The notes beneath the pieces were generated by a model. That model made no database searches. It was not told the DNA's origin and saw only the letters and a program-made list of their open reading frames with translations. 64,000 nucleotides of DNA from Rhodoplanes azumiensis (GTDB lineage: Bacteria; Pseudomonadota; Alphaproteobacteria; Rhizobiales; Xanthobacteraceae): the NCBI RefSeq assembly GCF_042682915.1, contig NZ_JBHUIW010000019.1, positions 1 to 64,000 on the forward strand, in the 5' to 3' direction. Positions 8,200 to 18,666 of this stretch are shown here, one piece after another (position 1 is the first letter of the stretch; each line of letters starts with the position of its first letter). The translations under genes and the position numbers were made by a program.

Positions 8200-8520
8200 C
8201 TATTCGCCGGCCCTCTTCGCCTTCGCGGTCTGCTCCATGTAGGACCGCAGCACCGCATTGATCCGGCGCTGATAGCCCGGCCCTTCGCCCTTGAAGAAGG
8301 CGAGCACGTCGTCGTCGAGCCGGATCGAGATCGCGGTCTTCTTTCCCGGAATCGTCAGCTCGGCCTGCGACCAATCGATGTCGTGAAGGCCGTCCCAGTC
8401 GGCGTCGCCCGCCATCGACGCTTCGATCTCGGCGTCCGAGATCCCGCGGAGCCGCTCGATGTCAGTCTTCCCCTTCATCTCGTTGAGCTGAGAGAGCGTT
8501 ACGGTACGCAGCTTGTTCAT
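8200..8520 (-). CDS. brnA: BrnA-type antitoxin
   Basis: 106 aa. The C-terminal half holds KTAISIRLDDDVLAFFKGEGPGYQRRINAVLRSYM, the ribbon-helix-helix DNA-binding and dimerisation segment of BrnA antitoxins (quoted piecewise: ISIRLDDDVLAFF, then YQRRINAVL). The N-terminal half binds and blocks the BrnT ribonuclease. Its start overlaps the end of the toxin gene by 59 bp; Met15 at 8478 would cut this to 17 bp. BrnA normally represses its own promoter, here upstream of the toxin gene. Confidence 0.88.
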   Translation of the reverse strand: MNKLRTVTLSQLNEMKGKTDIERLRGISDAEIEASMAGDADWDGLHDIDWSQAELTIPGKKTAISIRLDDDVLAFFKGEGPGYQRRINAVLRSYMEQTAKAKRAGE

Positions 8521-8764
8521 TTCGGCGCGCTCGCCTTGCCGTGATGATCCGAATGTTCTCGTCTCGGATCGTGTAGACGATGGCGATCAGAATCCCCTCA
8601 GTGAGTGGTCCGATCGCCACGAAACGTGGTTCGTCGTGCCACGGCGATCTGTATTGGTAGACCGTCCCGAGAAGCACCTTTGCAGCATCGACGAAGTCGA
8701 TCCCGCGCTCTCGAAGCACAGTGTCACGCTTGATGTCGTCCCATTCGAAGCCGTCCGGAATCAT
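8462..8764 (-). CDS. brnT: BrnT-type ribonuclease toxin
   Basis: 100 aa from ATG 8764. The core FEWDDIKRD, RERGIDFVDAAKVL and IRIITARRARRNE matches BrnT, a RelE-fold mRNA endonuclease, and the length agrees with BrnT (about 90-100 aa). The reading frame extends to ATG 8848, but a TTGACA / TATACA promoter at 8850-8876 would start transcription just inside that extension, so the shorter start is chosen. The toxin gene comes first and overlaps brnA, as usual for this system. The pair stands next to a palindromic repeat between core genes, suggesting insertion. Confidence 0.85.
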   Translation of the reverse strand: MIPDGFEWDDIKRDTVLRERGIDFVDAAKVLLGTVYQYRSPWHDEPRFVAIGPLTEGILIAIVYTIRDENIRIITARRARRNEQAAYRNALSAQRDEGED

Positions 8765-8849
8765 TTTCAGAATCTTGAAAAATGTCTCCGCTCGAGCGCG
8801 TGGAAATAGAAAAAGATGACTCGTAATATGATCTAGGGTAGGATACATT

Positions 8850-8876
8850 TGTATATACGACGCGCGATCTTGTCAA
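8850..8876 (-). promoter_or_regulatory. Predicted brnTA promoter with overlapping palindrome
   Basis: On the minus strand a perfect -35 TTGACA (8876-8871) is followed after 15 bp by TATACA (8855-8850); 17 bp gives TACAAA. The palindrome GTATATAC (8851-8858) overlaps the -10 region and is a likely operator for BrnA autorepression. This short AT-rich patch stands out from the GC-rich background. Confidence 0.55.
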
Positions 8877-9012
8877 GCGCCCTCGCGCTCTGCTTCCCTG
8901 TGGAAACCCGGGACAACCCTGCTTCGCAACCCTGGCCGAGTCGCGGCCGGGCCGGACGCCCTATATTGGCGGCAGGTTCGGCCCATGCTTTCGTCTCGGT
9001 TCACGACTCACC

Positions 9013-10992
9013 ATGCGGTTTCCGCCCGAATTCCTCGACGATCTGCGCGCCCGCCTCCCGGTGTCGGAGGTGGTATCGCGGCGCGTCAAGCTGAAGAAGG
9101 CGGGGCGCGAATGGAAGGGCCTCTCGCCCTTCAACAAGGAGCGGACCCCCTCGTTTTTCGTGAACGATTCGAAGGGGATGTGGTTCGACTTCTCGTCCGG
9201 TCGGAACGGCAATATCTTCGACTTCGTGATGGCGACCGAGGGGCTCTCGTTCCCCGAGGCGGTCGAGCGGCTGGCCGGCGCGGCCGGCATGACGCTGCCC
9301 AAGTCGACCCCGGAGGCGGCCGAGCAGGCCCGCCACAGCCGCACGCTCCTCGACGTCGTCGAGCTGGCGGCGCGGTTCTTCGAGGCCGCGCTGCAGAGCC
9401 GGGCCGGGGCGCGGGCGCGCGGCTACCTGGCCGACCGCGGCCTCGATCCGGCGACCCAGCAAAAGTTCCGCATCGGCTGGGCGCCGGCCGACCGTTTCGC
9501 CCTCAAGGAGCATCTCGGCCGCGAGGGCGTGTCGGTCGAGGACATGGTCGAGGCCGGGCTCCTGGTCGCCGGCGACGACATCCCGGTCCCCTACGACCGG
9601 TTCCGCGACCGGGTGATGTTCCCGATCGGCGACTTGCGGGGCCGCATCGTCGCCTTCGGGGGCCGTGCGCTGGACAAGGACGTCGCCGCCAAGTATCTGA
9701 ATTCACCGGAGACTTCGCTCTTCCACAAGGGCGGCCTCCTGTACAATGGCGCCGGCGCCCGGGCTGCCGCGCATGCCGGCGCGCCGCTGATCGCCGTGGA
9801 GGGCTATGTCGACGTCATCGCCATGGTGACGGCCGGCTTCCCCGGCACGGTGGCGCCGCTCGGCACCTCGCTCACCGCCGACCAACTCGCTTTGATGTGG
9901 AAGATCGCCGACGAGCCGGTGCTGTGCTTCGACGGCGACGCCGCCGGCCGGCGTGCCGCCTACCGGGCCGTCGACCTCGCGCTGCCGCTGCTTCAGCCCG
10001 GCAAGAGCCTCTATTTCGCGACCCTTCCGCAGGGTCATGACCCCGACGACCTGATCCGGGCGAGCGGCAAGGGCGCCATGGCCGACGTTCTCGCCGCCGC
10101 CCAGCCCCTCGCCGACATCCTGTGGATGCGCGAGACCGAGGCGGGGCGGTTCGACACGCCGGAGCGCCGCGCCGGCCTGGAGGCGCGGCTCGACTCCCTG
10201 CTGGCCGGCATCGCCAACGAATCGGTGCGAAAATACTACCGAGCCGACCTCGGCACGCGGCTGCGCGGCCTTCTGGTGCCCGAAGCGGCCGGCGGTGCGG
10301 GGCGCTTCGCCGGACGGTCGACGGTGGGCGGGTTCCGCAGCGCCGGCCGGGGCGGCAGGGCGGGCTTGACCCGCGGCGGCAAGGGCGCCGACCGCCGTTT
10401 CGGCGGTCCGGACCCGATGCCGGCCGTGCTCAGCCCGCGGATGTCGACGAGCCCGGTGGTGCGCGGCGCCCGCGCCGTGCTGCCCGCCCGCGAGGCATTG
10501 CTGGTGCTCGCCGTTCTCAACCACCCCTGGTTGCTGGACGGGCATGCCGAGGCGTTCGCCGTGCTCGACCTCGTCCATCCCGATGCCGACCGGCTGCGAC
10601 GGGCGATCCTCGACGTCATCGCGGCGCACGAGGAGGAGGGGGTGGAGGTCGACGCCGAGGCCCTGCGGGCAGCCGTGCTGGCCCGCGACCTCGGCGGCCT
10701 GGTCGAACGGATCGAGGCGGCGCTGACCCATGTGGCGGACTGGCCGGCCCGGGCCGGCGCCGCGCCCGAGGACGTTCGGCCCTGGTGGCGGCACGTTCTC
10801 ACCTTGCATCACAAGAACCGGACGCTAAATAAGGAACTCAAAGAGGCCGAGCGCGCGCTGGGGGACGACCCCAGCGAGCGCAATTTCGCGTGGTTGCGGG
10901 ACGTCCAGGGCCGTCTGGCCGCGATCGAGGGCACCGAGGCCTCGATCGAGGGGTTCGGGGCGCTGTCCGGCCGGCCGTCGCGGGGGCTCTAG
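9013..10992 (+). CDS. dnaG: DNA primase DnaG lacking the zinc-ribbon cysteines
   Basis: 659 aa; makes RNA primers at the replication fork with DnaB helicase. The CHC2-type N-terminal domain is present (residues 1-95) but all four zinc ligands are replaced: S38, N41, D59 and S62 where CPFH and CxxC are expected (GLSPFNKERTPSF, WFDFSSG). The TOPRIM catalytic centre is intact with E263-GYVDV and D307-G-D309. The C-terminal helicase-binding region (about 490-659) is present. A linker (about 430-475) is rich in Gly and Arg. The same zinc-less form occurs, to my knowledge, in Bradyrhizobium-like relatives, so this is lineage-specific rather than decay. It precedes rpoD on the same strand. Confidence 0.96.
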   Translation: MRFPPEFLDDLRARLPVSEVVSRRVKLKKAGREWKGLSPFNKERTPSFFVNDSKGMWFDFSSGRNGNIFDFVMATEGLSFPEAVERLAGAAGMTLPKSTPEAAEQARHSRTLLDVVELAARFFEAALQSRAGARARGYLADRGLDPATQQKFRIGWAPADRFALKEHLGREGVSVEDMVEAGLLVAGDDIPVPYDRFRDRVMFPIGDLRGRIVAFGGRALDKDVAAKYLNSPETSLFHKGGLLYNGAGARAAAHAGAPLIAVEGYVDVIAMVTAGFPGTVAPLGTSLTADQLALMWKIADEPVLCFDGDAAGRRAAYRAVDLALPLLQPGKSLYFATLPQGHDPDDLIRASGKGAMADVLAAAQPLADILWMRETEAGRFDTPERRAGLEARLDSLLAGIANESVRKYYRADLGTRLRGLLVPEAAGGAGRFAGRSTVGGFRSAGRGGRAGLTRGGKGADRRFGGPDPMPAVLSPRMSTSPVVRGARAVLPAREALLVLAVLNHPWLLDGHAEAFAVLDLVHPDADRLRRAILDVIAAHEEEGVEVDAEALRAAVLARDLGGLVERIEAALTHVADWPARAGAAPEDVRPWWRHVLTLHHKNRTLNKELKEAERALGDDPSERNFAWLRDVQGRLAAIEGTEASIEGFGALSGRPSRGL

Positions 10993-11323
10993 AGGAATCG
11001 GCCGCGGACGCCCCGACAGGTCGGGCCGGCGGGCCGGACGACGATCGGGCGGGGCGGTCCATTCGGGACGGGGTGCGGAGAACGTTTTGCGGACCGGTGC
11101 GGCCGACTGTCGGGCGCGCCATGACGGTGTTTCGGCTCTCGCAAGGTTTCAGTGTGAGACTTCGAGCGATTCGGTCAGGCAAAAGGGCGGGATGACGCCG
11201 TCCCGGGGCGAACGGTCCCGGTGCGGCGACGAGCGGTCGCCAGAGGCCGGTGGAGCGACGCCGGCGACGTGACGGCGGGTGCACGGGGCGGTCTGGGCGA
11301 GAGCGCGGCTTTCAGGAGAACTC
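10993..11323 (+). other. dnaG-rpoD intergenic region
   Basis: 331 bp with no gene recognised. It must contain the rpoD promoter(s), but I cannot point to a convincing box. AGGAG is present just before the rpoD start. Confidence 0.4.
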
Positions 11324-13459
<2,136 letters not shown>

Positions 13460-14128
13460 TCATGTCGGGGCGGGACGCGCCGTGGCCGCCTCGGCCGTGA
13501 GGTGCGCAAACGCAGGTGTGCGCCGGCCCACGCGGTTCGGACGGCCGCCGAGCAGGCCTCGTTGTCCGCCGCCGGCGTGGTGAGCGGCGCGCCGAGGTCG
13601 GCCGACTTTGACGGCGACGAGACCGGCGGCCGGCTCGTGATGGTGCCGCCGCGCCCGATCGAGGTGGACGACGAGACGACCGCACGGGTGGGGACGGCGG
13701 CGCACGGCGGCGTCCCGCGGCCGCCTCTCGACCTCCCCCTCGCGTCGCGCTACACCGCGGCACGGCGGTTCGGACTCGCGCCGGCGGCTGGATTCTTCTA
13801 GAGAATTCGGCCGGAGGGTGACCCGGCCCTCCCGCGGCCGTCCCCCGTCGGTTCCCGCGACAGCGTTTTCTCACCACCGGCCGCTCGCCGACCCATCGGG
13901 CTCGGCACGCGGGCCGGGTGGTCGCGCGCCCGAAGCCGTTCGGCGGCAAGGACGCGGATGGCCGGGACGAGCCCGGCCATGACGGAGGGGGCGGATCGCC
14001 GCCCTGGGCTCGATCTCTGGCCCGGCCTCGCCGGGCAACCCCCGCCCGGAGGGGCGGACAACACGCCGCGGCCGCGCGCCCCGAACCCGGGGACGGCGGC
14101 GGCCCGGCCCGAAGGACAGAAGGCTGAC
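13460..14128. other. rpoD-purA intergenic region
   Basis: 669 bp without a convincing gene. Open frames of 80-100 codons exist on both strands (for example 13502-13801 on plus) but have no ribosome site, family resemblance or domain. A REP-type palindrome occupies 13918-13985. No tRNA cloverleaf was seen. Confidence 0.45.
13918..13985. repeat. REP-type palindrome (copy 2)
   Basis: Perfect arms ATGGCCGGG (13958-13966) and CCCGGCCAT (13972-13980) around ACGAG, followed by GACGG: same design as the copy at 99-126 but with compensating arm changes, which points to selection on the stem. Confidence 0.7.
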
Positions 14129-15421
14129 ATGGCGAACGTCGTGGTCGTCGGTTCCCAGTGGGGCGACGAAGGCAAGGGCAAGATCGTCGACTGGCTCTCC
14201 GAGCAGGCGGACGTCGTGGTGCGGTTCCAGGGCGGCCACAATGCCGGCCACACGCTCGTCATCGACGGCACCACCTACAAGATGTCGCTCCTCCCCTCCG
14301 GGGTCGTGCGCGGAAAGCTGTCGGTGATCGGCAACGGCGTGGTGCTGGACCCGCGCGCGTTGGTGGAGGAGATCGACCGGCTGAACGCCCAGGGCGTCGG
14401 CCTCACGCCCGAGACGCTGCGGATCGCCGAGAACACCTCGCTCATTCTCTCGCTGCACCAGGAGCTCGACGCCAACCGCGAGGCGGCGGCGAGCGCCCAG
14501 ACGCGGCTCGGCACGACAAAGCGCGGCATCGGCCCGGCCTACGAGGACAAGGTGGGGCGGCGCGCCATCCGATTGATGGATCTCGCCGACCTCGAGTCGC
14601 TGACGCCGAAGATCGAGCGGCTGCTGGTGCACCACAACGCGCTGCGGCGCGGCCTCGGCCTGCCCGAGTACGACCCCAAGGCGATCTACGACGAGCTCGC
14701 GGCGGTCGCGCCGAAGGTGCTGCCCTACATGGATTCGGTGTGGGTGCTGCTCGACCAGGTGCGGCGGGAGGGCAAGCGGATCCTGTTCGAGGGCGCCCAG
14801 GGCGCGCTTCTCGACATCGACCACGGCACCTATCCGTTCGTCACCTCGTCCAACACGGTGGCGGGCCAAGCGGCCACCGGCTCGGGGCTCGGCCCGTCGG
14901 CGGTCGGCTACGTGCTCGGCATCTGCAAGGCCTACACGACGCGGGTCGGCGCCGGTCCGTTCCCGACCGAGCAGGACAACGAGATCGGCCGGCTGATCGG
15001 CGACCGCGGCCACGAGTTCGGCACCGTCACGGGCCGCCGCCGTCGCTGCGGCTGGTTCGACGCCGTGCTGGTGCGCCAGACGGTGCGCACCTCGGGCATC
15101 CACGGCCTGGCGCTCACCAAGCTCGACATTCTCGACGGGCTCGACGAGATCCAGGTCTGCACCGGCTACCGCCTGGACGGGCGCACCATCGACTACCTTC
15201 CGGCGAGCGAGCGGGCGCAGGCGCGGGTCGAGCCGATCTACGAGACCATCGAGGGCTGGAAGGACAAGACCGCCAATGCGCGGTCCTGGGCCGAGCTGCC
15301 GGCGCAGGCGATCAAGTACGTGCGCTGGATCGAGGAATTGGTGGGATGCCCGGTCGCTCTGCTCTCGACGAGCCCGGAGCGGGATGACACTATCCTGGTC
15401 CACAATCCCTTCGAAAGCTGA
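14129..15421 (+). CDS. purA: Adenylosuccinate synthetase
   Basis: 430 aa, the standard length. The N-terminal P-loop GSQWGDEGKGK (residues 8-18) has the catalytic Asp13, and GGHNAGHT (38-45) has the catalytic His41. It couples GTP hydrolysis to condensation of IMP and aspartate, the first step from IMP to AMP, in the cytoplasm. ATG 14129 has GAAGGACAGAAGG upstream. The stop is 81 bp before the next gene on the same strand. Confidence 0.98.
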   Translation: MANVVVVGSQWGDEGKGKIVDWLSEQADVVVRFQGGHNAGHTLVIDGTTYKMSLLPSGVVRGKLSVIGNGVVLDPRALVEEIDRLNAQGVGLTPETLRIAENTSLILSLHQELDANREAAASAQTRLGTTKRGIGPAYEDKVGRRAIRLMDLADLESLTPKIERLLVHHNALRRGLGLPEYDPKAIYDELAAVAPKVLPYMDSVWVLLDQVRREGKRILFEGAQGALLDIDHGTYPFVTSSNTVAGQAATGSGLGPSAVGYVLGICKAYTTRVGAGPFPTEQDNEIGRLIGDRGHEFGTVTGRRRRCGWFDAVLVRQTVRTSGIHGLALTKLDILDGLDEIQVCTGYRLDGRTIDYLPASERAQARVEPIYETIEGWKDKTANARSWAELPAQAIKYVRWIEELVGCPVALLSTSPERDDTILVHNPFES

Positions 15422-15502
15422 CGCGCGTCGAGCGCACCGCGCGAGCCGAGCCGAGACACGCCGATCCTCGGGGGCGAGGAACCCGGAACACAGCTGGACC
15501 TG

Positions 15503-17383
15503 ATGGCCGACTACTATCCACTGATCGCCAAGGCGGTCGCGGGCCTCGAGAAGAACACCGGGGAAGCGCGGCGCACCCTCTACGAGCGGGCCCGCGGCGC
15601 GCTCGTCGCACAGTTGCGCGGCGTGCAGCCGCCGCTCGGCGAATCGGAGATCACCCGCGAGCGGCTGGCGCTCGAGGAGGCCATCCGCAAGGTCGAAGCC
15701 GACGCGGCGCGGAAAGCCCGCGCCGAGCGAAGCGACGCGATGGCGTCGCGGCTGGGCGGCGGGTCCGGCGGGGCGTCTCTCGGCGGCGACCGGGCGGCCG
15801 CTGGCGAGCGGGGCGGGCCGGCCGAGCGGTCGGCCGGGCCCGAGGATCGCAAGCCTTCCCGCCCCGAAGAGCCCACTGCTGCGCCGGCCGGAGCCGCCGG
15901 CCCGGCCACCATGCCCGGCACCCCGGGCGAGTCCCGACCGGCGCGCCGGCCCGGCGACCGGCCGCCGCTCGGGGATCGTCCGCCGCTCGGCGAGCGCACC
16001 TCGCTGACCGACCGCGGCCTGAAGGGGTTTCGGGACGTCGTCGCGGAGGCCGAGAGCCTCGGCGAGGCGACCGCCAGCGCCTCCAAGACGGCCCGCGAGG
16101 TCTTCGCCGCCACGGCGCCGACCCGCGACGGCACCCGCATCGAGCCGCATGTCGAGCCGGAGGGCCTGCGCCCACCGCCCGGCCGCCGCCCACCGCCGCT
16201 CGGGCGCGATTTTCCGCCCGGCCGTGATGGGGCGCCGGGGCGTGACCCCGCCCAGGCGCGCGACCTGCCGCCGCTCACGCGGGACAATCCGCCGTTCACC
16301 CGCGATCCACCGCGCCGCTCGCCGCTCGCCCGCGAGGCCGGCCAAGACCCGCATCGTGATGCCGGTCGCGATGCCGGTCGCGAGGTTGTCCGCGAGCCCG
16401 GTCGCGATTCCGGCCGCGAGCCGGCGGCGCGTCCGCCCGAGCCGCGCGGCGAGCCGGCCGACGCCGATTTCGGCGCCCGCGGCGGGGTGCGGCCCTATCT
16501 CGACGATCACGATTATCGCGACGCGGGCGGCGGGCGGCCGTTCCCGCTGCAGCCGGAGACGCTGCCGGCGCGTGCCGACGATCTCGGTGGTCCGATCAAG
16601 GCGCCGCTCGGCGGCAAGCTCGTCAAGGGCACCCTCGCGGCGCTCGCCTTGCTCGTCGTGATCGGGCTCGGCTGGTGGCTGTGGCCGAGCGTGGCGGGCC
16701 TCGTCGGGTCGTCGCCGCAGGTCGCCACCGCGCCCGCCCCGACCATGCCGGCCGAACAGAACCGCTCCGGCAAGATCACCGACCGGGTCGGATCGCAGCA
16801 GGCACCGGGCGCCGGCGTGCGGCCCCAGCAGGGCCAGCCGGCCGTCGCCCAGCGCGTCGTCCTCTACGAGGAGGATCCGGCCGATCCGGGCGGCAAGCGC
16901 TCGGTCGGCACGGCGGTGTGGCGCACCGAGACGATCGTCGCGGCCCCCGGCCAGGCGCCCGACATGGTGGTGCGGGCCGACATCGAGATCCCCGAGCGCA
17001 ACACCTCGGTGCGCTTCTCGCTGCGCCGGAACACCGACCGCTCGCTGCCGGCGAGCCACACCATCGAGATCATGTTCACGCTGCCGCCCGACTTCCCGAA
17101 CGGCGGCATCTCCAACATCCCCGGCATCCTGATGAAGCAGGCCGAGCAGACGCGCGGCGTCCCGCTCGCCGGCCTCGCCGTCAAGGTGACGACCAACTTC
17201 TTCCTGATCGGCCTGTCGTCGAGCGACACCGACATGCAGCGCAACATCCAGCTCCTCAAGGAGCGGGCCTGGTTCGATGTGCCGATCGTCTACGGCAACA
17301 ACCGCCGCGCCATCATGGCGATCGAGAAGGGCACCCCGGGAGAGCGCGCGTTCGCGGAAGCCTTCGCGGCCTGGGGGGAGTGA
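15503..17383 (+). CDS. Large single-pass membrane protein of unknown function
   Basis: 626 aa, family not named. Residues 1-70 are helical and conserved-looking (MADYYPLIAKAV, LYERARGALVAQLRG, ITRERLALEEAIRKVE). Residues 85-370 are a Pro/Arg/Gly-rich disordered stretch with repeated short motifs (GDRPPLG, RDAGR). One transmembrane helix spans about 376-400, giving a cytoplasmic N-terminus. The C-terminal domain (about 445-626) contains QRVVLYEEDP, MFTLPPDFPNGGI and TTNFFLIGLS and should face the periplasm. Similar proteins follow purA in Bradyrhizobium-type genomes, to my recollection. An envelope role is only an inference from topology. Confidence 0.75.
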   Translation: MADYYPLIAKAVAGLEKNTGEARRTLYERARGALVAQLRGVQPPLGESEITRERLALEEAIRKVEADAARKARAERSDAMASRLGGGSGGASLGGDRAAAGERGGPAERSAGPEDRKPSRPEEPTAAPAGAAGPATMPGTPGESRPARRPGDRPPLGDRPPLGERTSLTDRGLKGFRDVVAEAESLGEATASASKTAREVFAATAPTRDGTRIEPHVEPEGLRPPPGRRPPPLGRDFPPGRDGAPGRDPAQARDLPPLTRDNPPFTRDPPRRSPLAREAGQDPHRDAGRDAGREVVREPGRDSGREPAARPPEPRGEPADADFGARGGVRPYLDDHDYRDAGGGRPFPLQPETLPARADDLGGPIKAPLGGKLVKGTLAALALLVVIGLGWWLWPSVAGLVGSSPQVATAPAPTMPAEQNRSGKITDRVGSQQAPGAGVRPQQGQPAVAQRVVLYEEDPADPGGKRSVGTAVWRTETIVAAPGQAPDMVVRADIEIPERNTSVRFSLRRNTDRSLPASHTIEIMFTLPPDFPNGGISNIPGILMKQAEQTRGVPLAGLAVKVTTNFFLIGLSSSDTDMQRNIQLLKERAWFDVPIVYGNNRRAIMAIEKGTPGERAFAEAFAAWGE

Positions 17384-17418
17384 GGGGGACGTCCTTCGGG
17401 ACGGCGGCGTCGGAGGTC

Positions 17419-17599
17419 GGGGCTCACCCCACCTCCCCAACCCTCCCCCACAACGGGCAGGGAGCCGGCTGCGGCGAGCCGCCACGTGATTCAGCAACTA
17501 TTTGGTCTGCGAGATCTGATCAGGCCTTGGCTGATGATGCCGTGCCTCCTGCGTTCCCTCCCCGCTTGTGGGGGAGGGACAGGGAGGGGATGAGCCCCG
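17419..17599. repeat. Inverted pair of ~45-bp repeats (possible MITE or bidirectional terminator)
   Basis: The left arm 17419-17463 (GGGGCTCACCCC ... CCTCCCCCACAA) matches the reverse complement of the right arm 17553-17599 at most positions. About 90 bp lie between them. Both arms resemble the CTCCCCC-ACAA-GGGGGAG family of dispersed repeats. The pair sits between the convergent ends of the 626-aa gene and the TctC gene. Confidence 0.6.
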
Positions 17600-17644
17600 A
17601 GTCGCAGCGCGGCTTCAGCCTGCCTGGAAGAGGGCAGGTACCGT

Positions 17645-18637
17645 TCAATCCAGCGCGATGCCGGCGGCCTTGATCACCTCGGCCCAGCGGGCCCGGTCGG
17701 TCTCGACGAGCTGTTTCAACACCTCGGGCGGGCCGCCCATCGGGGTCTGGCCCTGCGTCTCCATCGCCTTGAGGACGTCGGGGCGCTTCAGCACCTCGTT
17801 CACCCGGCCGTTGAGCGTCGCGACGATCTCGGCCGGCGTTCCGGCCGGCGCGAACATGGCCCACCAGTTGTCGACGTCGACGTCCTTGATGCCCTGCTCG
17901 GCGAAGGTGGCGAGGTCGGGCGCGATCGGGTTGCGGGCCGTGCCCATCAAAGCGAGCACGTCGACGCGGCCCTGCTTGGCGAGCTCGAGCGCCGCGTTGA
18001 CCTGCATGAACATCGCCGAGATGTGCCCGCCGGCGAGATCGGTGACGGCGGGCGCGAGGCCGCGATAGGGCACGTGGACGAGCTCGATGCCGGCGCGCCG
18101 GCGGAACAGCTCCATGCACAGGTGGTGCGGCGTGCCGATGCCGGGCGAGCCGTAGTTGATGGGATCCTTCGCCGTCTTCGCCTTGGCGACGAAGTCGGCG
18201 AGCGTCCTGGTCCCGAGACCGGCATTGACGACCAGCGCGAAGTTCGCCGTCACCAGCGCGGCGACCGGCTCGAAGCTCTTCACCGGGTCGTATTGCAGCG
18301 ACTTGAACAGGCTCGGATTCATCACGATCGTGTTGGCCGTGACGAGGAGCGTGGTGCCGTCCGGCGTCGCGCGGGCGACGCTGAGCGTGCCGAGATTGCC
18401 GCTCGCGCCGACCCGGTTCTCGACGATCATGGTGCGGTCCATCGCCTTGTGCAGATGCTCGGTGAGCAGCCGCGCGAACAGATCGGGCGCGCTGCCCGCC
18501 GTGTAGGGCACCACCACCGTGACGGTGGGGCCGCCCTGCGCCGCGGCCGGTGTGCGCGAGCCGGCGAGCGCGAGGCCCGAGAGGGCGAGGCCCGAGAGGG
18601 CGAGGTCGTTGAAGCGGCGCCGCGAGAGTATCGTCAT
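17645..18637 (-). CDS. Bug/TctC-family substrate-binding protein, Tat-exported
   Basis: 330 aa. The N-terminus has a twin-arginine motif SRRRFND (residues 5-11), then a hydrophobic stretch containing LALSGLALSGLALAG made by an exact DNA duplication, and a cleavage site after PAAAQ (about residue 34). Mature-protein features match Bug proteins: VVPYTAGSAPDLFAR, NRVGASGNLG, VHVPYRG. These bind small carboxylates in the periplasm for tripartite tricarboxylate transport or sensing. No TctA or TctB gene is nearby, so it is an orphan receptor. It follows the amidohydrolase gene by 29 bp on the same strand, so the ligand may be a substrate or product of that enzyme. Confidence 0.88.
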   Translation of the reverse strand: MTILSRRRFNDLALSGLALSGLALAGSRTPAAAQGGPTVTVVVPYTAGSAPDLFARLLTEHLHKAMDRTMIVENRVGASGNLGTLSVARATPDGTTLLVTANTIVMNPSLFKSLQYDPVKSFEPVAALVTANFALVVNAGLGTRTLADFVAKAKTAKDPINYGSPGIGTPHHLCMELFRRRAGIELVHVPYRGLAPAVTDLAGGHISAMFMQVNAALELAKQGRVDVLALMGTARNPIAPDLATFAEQGIKDVDVDNWWAMFAPAGTPAEIVATLNGRVNEVLKRPDVLKAMETQGQTPMGGPPEVLKQLVETDRARWAEVIKAAGIALD

Positions 18638-18666
18638 GACGAGGTCTCCTTCTTCGGGCGACGTGA

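Noticed and set aside
13502..13801. 99-codon open frame between rpoD and purA
   Set aside because: No ribosome site, no family resemblance, and open frames of this size exist on the other strand as well.
13871..17497. 1208-codon open frame on the minus strand
   Set aside because: Covers purA and the 626-aa gene in antisense; composition is typical of a shadow frame.
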